Below, piece after piece: positions 12,131 through 14,207 of a stretch of DNA of 14,207 nucleotides. Origin of the DNA: Candidatus Parcubacteria bacterium. Its GTDB lineage: Bacteria; Patescibacteriota; Minisyncoccia; Phycocordibacterales; CAIZLB01. Location: positions 1 to 14,207 of the forward strand of contig JACMMR010000056.1 in assembly GCA_014378965.1 (NCBI GenBank), read 5' to 3'. The notes under the pieces were generated by a model that searched no databases, had not been told where the DNA came from, and saw only the letters and a program-made list of their open reading frames with translations. Both the position numbers and the translations under genes were made by a program. The first letter of the stretch is position 1, and the number at the start of each line of letters is the position of its first letter.

Positions 12131-13726
12131 ATGAATACAACACCATTTACACTAGAAAATATAAGCTTAATGTCAACAATAATGATCAATTTAATATTGA
12201 TTATTATAATATTTTTGATAAAAAATAAAACAAAAAATAATTATTTATTTATTGGTTTTATATCCTCAATATTTATTTGGACTATATCAACTTTTGTTTT
12301 TTTAAACGCTAAACCTGATCTAACTGTATTTGCTGCAAAGATTTTTTATATTTCAGGATGTATTATTCCAGTCTTTATAATATTATTCACCGTTACATTT
12401 CCAAAACAGAAATTAAACTACTCTAAGTTAAAATTGTTTCTATTTATATTGTTTCCAACCCTTATATGTATTTCTGTTACACTACCAGGTACCGTTGTTC
12501 GAGATGTTGTATTAAATAATGGTTACAAAACAATACTATTTGGTCCACTGTACAAGCTCTTATTTGCATATATAGTATGTTATTTCTCATTGGTATTTAT
12601 TGTAATATATAAAAAACATAGAGAACTTAAAGGTATTGAAAAAAAACAAGTTGAGATAATATTTTCGAGTATTTGTTTTGCTACATTTTCAGCACTCTTT
12701 GTGAGTTTGATTATGCCAACACTGGGTAATTTTAGTTTATTTTGGGCAGGTCCATTCTTTAGTGGTTACATGTTGTTAACTATCACATATGCAATCATAA
12801 GATATAGTTTTTTTGACATAAAACTTGTTGCCACAGAGTTTTTAACCCTAGCCATATGGCTGCTATTGTTTGTTAAGATTTTCTTTGATGATAGAACTAA
12901 GGATATAGTTACAGATTCTGTTGTACTTTTTCTTGTTATAATAGGTGGAATTCTTATCATTAAATCAATACAAAAAGAAAAAATACTTATTGAAAAACTT
13001 GAAATGACAAACATAGATTTACAAGAGTTAGATAAAAAGAAGTCTGAATTTATGTCCCTAGCCACACATCAACTCAGAACACCATTAACTGCTATGAAAG
13101 GATATTCGTCTATGATACTTGATGGAACTTTTGGGGAGGAAAATAATCCTGATATAAAAGATTCTGTTAGTAAGATTTTGAGATCTACTGAAGATTTAGC
13201 TATGATTGTTGAGGATTATTTAAATATTTCACAAATAGAGCAGGGAAGGATGCAATATAATTTTGCAGATATTGATGTAGGTCTAGTTGTTAAAAATATT
13301 TTCAATAGTGTTAAATCAACAGCAAATAGAGCAGGACTTATATTTAGACTCAATTATGATGAAAACAAAAAATATATTGTACATGGCGATGAAGGTAAAA
13401 TAAAGCAAGTTGTATTGAATGTTATTGACAACGCTGTTAAATATACACCAAAAGGGGAGATAGATATTTTTATAAGAGAGACGAATGAAAATAAGGTTCT
13501 TATTGAGGTTAAAGATACTGGAGTAGGTATAAAATCAGAGGTGTTACCAAGTTTGTTTCATAAGTTTGTACGTGCTCCTGATGCGTCCAAAGTCAACATA
13601 TTGGGTACAGGCTTAGGTTTATATGTGGCTGGTGAGATTTTAAAAGCTCATAGTGGTCGAGCTTGGGTTGAGTCTAAAGGTGAAGGTAAAGGTTCTGTAT
13701 TTTATATAGAACTTACTCTCGCATAA
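12131..13726 (+). CDS. Multi-pass membrane sensor histidine kinase HK3
   Basis: A 531-residue paralogue, ten bases after HK2. The membrane half starts MNTTPFTLENISLMSTIMIN, close to HK2 (MNTNNFFTIETISLLSTAFF). The phospho-acceptor is His 313 in SLATHQLRTPLTAM; the N box is IDNAVKYTP, G1 is DTGVGI, and the F and G2 boxes read LFHKFVRAPDAS and GTGLGLYVAGEIL. The coiled coil before the H-box lacks DDILVDNITVLNQK of HK2, exactly 14 residues, that is two heptads, so helical phase is kept while the linker is shortened. It is the last gene of the run; I see no clear terminator hairpin with a T tract directly after the stop. Confidence 0.9.
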   Translation: MNTTPFTLENISLMSTIMINLILIIIIFLIKNKTKNNYLFIGFISSIFIWTISTFVFLNAKPDLTVFAAKIFYISGCIIPVFIILFTVTFPKQKLNYSKLKLFLFILFPTLICISVTLPGTVVRDVVLNNGYKTILFGPLYKLLFAYIVCYFSLVFIVIYKKHRELKGIEKKQVEIIFSSICFATFSALFVSLIMPTLGNFSLFWAGPFFSGYMLLTITYAIIRYSFFDIKLVATEFLTLAIWLLLFVKIFFDDRTKDIVTDSVVLFLVIIGGILIIKSIQKEKILIEKLEMTNIDLQELDKKKSEFMSLATHQLRTPLTAMKGYSSMILDGTFGEENNPDIKDSVSKILRSTEDLAMIVEDYLNISQIEQGRMQYNFADIDVGLVVKNIFNSVKSTANRAGLIFRLNYDENKKYIVHGDEGKIKQVVLNVIDNAVKYTPKGEIDIFIRETNENKVLIEVKDTGVGIKSEVLPSLFHKFVRAPDASKVNILGTGLGLYVAGEILKAHSGRAWVESKGEGKGSVFYIELTLA

Positions 13727-14145
13727 ACTCAACTAAAGACAACATGTTCGTAATTTAATAATGTCGCACCACAAGGGTACTTCTGTAGGCCTAAAAGTTC
13801 ACCTTGTTCTCTTAGGCCTATATGTCGCACAATATATCTTTTGCGACATTAACTATATAACAATAACGTTTATATTGTGGTTATCCATATCCTCATACCT
13901 TTATTATCTATTTAATTCCAGAACGATTTATTATTACTGTAACCGTTATAGCGATATTTATGAAAATTTTGAATTTAAATGAATTTTATAGATTTTTCAA
14001 TTTTTTCCTTAATTTCATATTTATTAATTTTTTTGAGTAAATTCGAGGCAAAATTTACGTGTTTAAGGCCTGTCTAATTTTGAAATGGTTATTCTATACC
14101 TTTAGTTTTGTTCTGGAGTCCCCTATTTTATTGAAAAATACGAAC
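13727..14145. other. Apparently non-coding spacer with structured repeats
   Basis: About 420 bases without a gene I can support. Its left part holds the nested inverted repeats at 13761-13849; the right part is AT-rich with no hairpin or family-like frame. One 73-codon frame (13761-13982) starts inside the repeats and encodes a hydrophobic peptide dictated largely by them. On the minus strand around 13985-14075 a lysine-rich run (NLLKKINKYEIKEKIEKSI) is open but has no start codon, so it could be the tail of a lost gene. Confidence 0.5.
13761..13849. repeat. Nested inverted repeats with alternative pairing
   Basis: ATGTCGCA occurs at 13761-13768 and 13822-13829, and its complement TGCGACAT at 13842-13849. 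Between the first two copies lies a perfect 9-base-pair stem, TAGGCCTAA (13786-13794) with TTAGGCCTA (13812-13820). The right-hand TGCGACAT can pair either with the near copy (12-base loop) or with the far copy, enclosing the 9-bp stem, giving two exclusive folds. No T tract follows either fold. Confidence 0.7.
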
Positions 14146-14174
14146 TTGACAAAAATCTCTATAAGTTATATTAT
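14146..14174 (+). promoter_or_regulatory. Near-consensus sigma70 promoter reading out of the window
   Basis: TTGACA (14146-14151) is a perfect -35 and TATTAT (14169-14174) is a good -10, with an ideal 17-base spacer. Transcription would start near 14181, about 18 bases before an ATG at 14199. Confidence 0.75.
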
Positions 14175-14198
14175 ATATTTACGAACATTACTAAAAAA

Positions 14199-14207
14199 AT
14201 GATTTAC
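14199..14207 (+). CDS. Start of a gene cut by the window edge
   Basis: ATG ATT TAC at the last nine bases could open a gene (M-I-Y...) driven by the strong promoter just upstream. Nothing more can be said; the true start might lie beyond the window. Confidence 0.3.

Noticed and set aside
13761..13982. 73-codon frame MSHHKGTSVG...
   Set aside because: It begins inside the inverted repeats, its central GLKVHLVLLGLYVA is dictated by the 9-bp stem, it has no upstream promoter or recognisable motif, and the rest is low-complexity hydrophobic. Kept only as part of the spacer description.
1..14207. CRISPR array, tRNA, rRNA or insertion sequence
   Set aside because: I saw no regularly spaced repeats, no cloverleaf with a T-loop, no rRNA signature and no transposase or terminal inverted repeats flanking the decayed zone.

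Overview
The window is AT-rich DNA from what looks like a small-genome bacterium of the Candidate Phyla Radiation (Patescibacteria, probably a Parcubacteria-type lineage). This is inferred from several traits: a glutamyl-tRNA synthetase with an extra N-terminal stretch of about 35 residues; membrane histidine kinases with an H-box of the SLATHQLR(A/T)PLTAM type; very short intergenic gaps; little recognisable Shine-Dalgarno sequence; and promoters whose -10 box sits 6-9 bases before the start codon, which implies leaderless messages. The code is standard: every Trp checked in intact genes is TGG and none has an internal TGA.

Layout. (1) 180-2975 is a housekeeping block: gltX, then a cyclophilin-type peptidyl-prolyl isomerase 8 bases behind it, then a separately promoted fatty-acid-hydroxylase-family membrane protein, closed by a strong intrinsic terminator (2998-3042). 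(2) 3044-5466 is a decay zone. It holds a nucleotidyltransferase with two in-frame TAA codons but an intact promoter, a NUDIX gene that has lost its catalytic box, a small alpha/beta hydrolase that still reads open, a 5' fragment of an aminoglycoside/choline-kinase-like gene, a GNAT acetyltransferase broken by a frameshift and two TGA codons, a possible one-helix membrane peptide and a Cys-rich mini-peptide, ending in a second hairpin terminator. (3) 5500-7384 is a tight run of an M16 zinc peptidase, a small acidic protein and a NUDIX hydrolase whose C-terminus is frameshifted. (4) 7522-13726 is the main unit: a PlsC-type acyltransferase, a HAD-IB phosphatase (11-base overlap), and three paralogous multi-pass membrane histidine kinases in tandem (44-base overlap, then two 10-base gaps), with no response regulator. 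(5) 13727-14207 is an apparently non-coding stretch with nested inverted repeats and a near-consensus promoter reading out of the window.

How the genes may work together. PlsC and the HAD enzyme could make and then dephosphorylate phosphatidate. Their tight coupling to three membrane sensors suggests that envelope lipid metabolism and membrane sensing are expressed together. The kinases share their catalytic halves but differ in their membrane domains, and HK3 differs from HK2 by exactly two heptads in the signalling coiled coil. The decay zone looks like a graveyard of accessory small-molecule enzymes; an unusual share of the interruptions in its right half are TGA rather than TAA/TAG.
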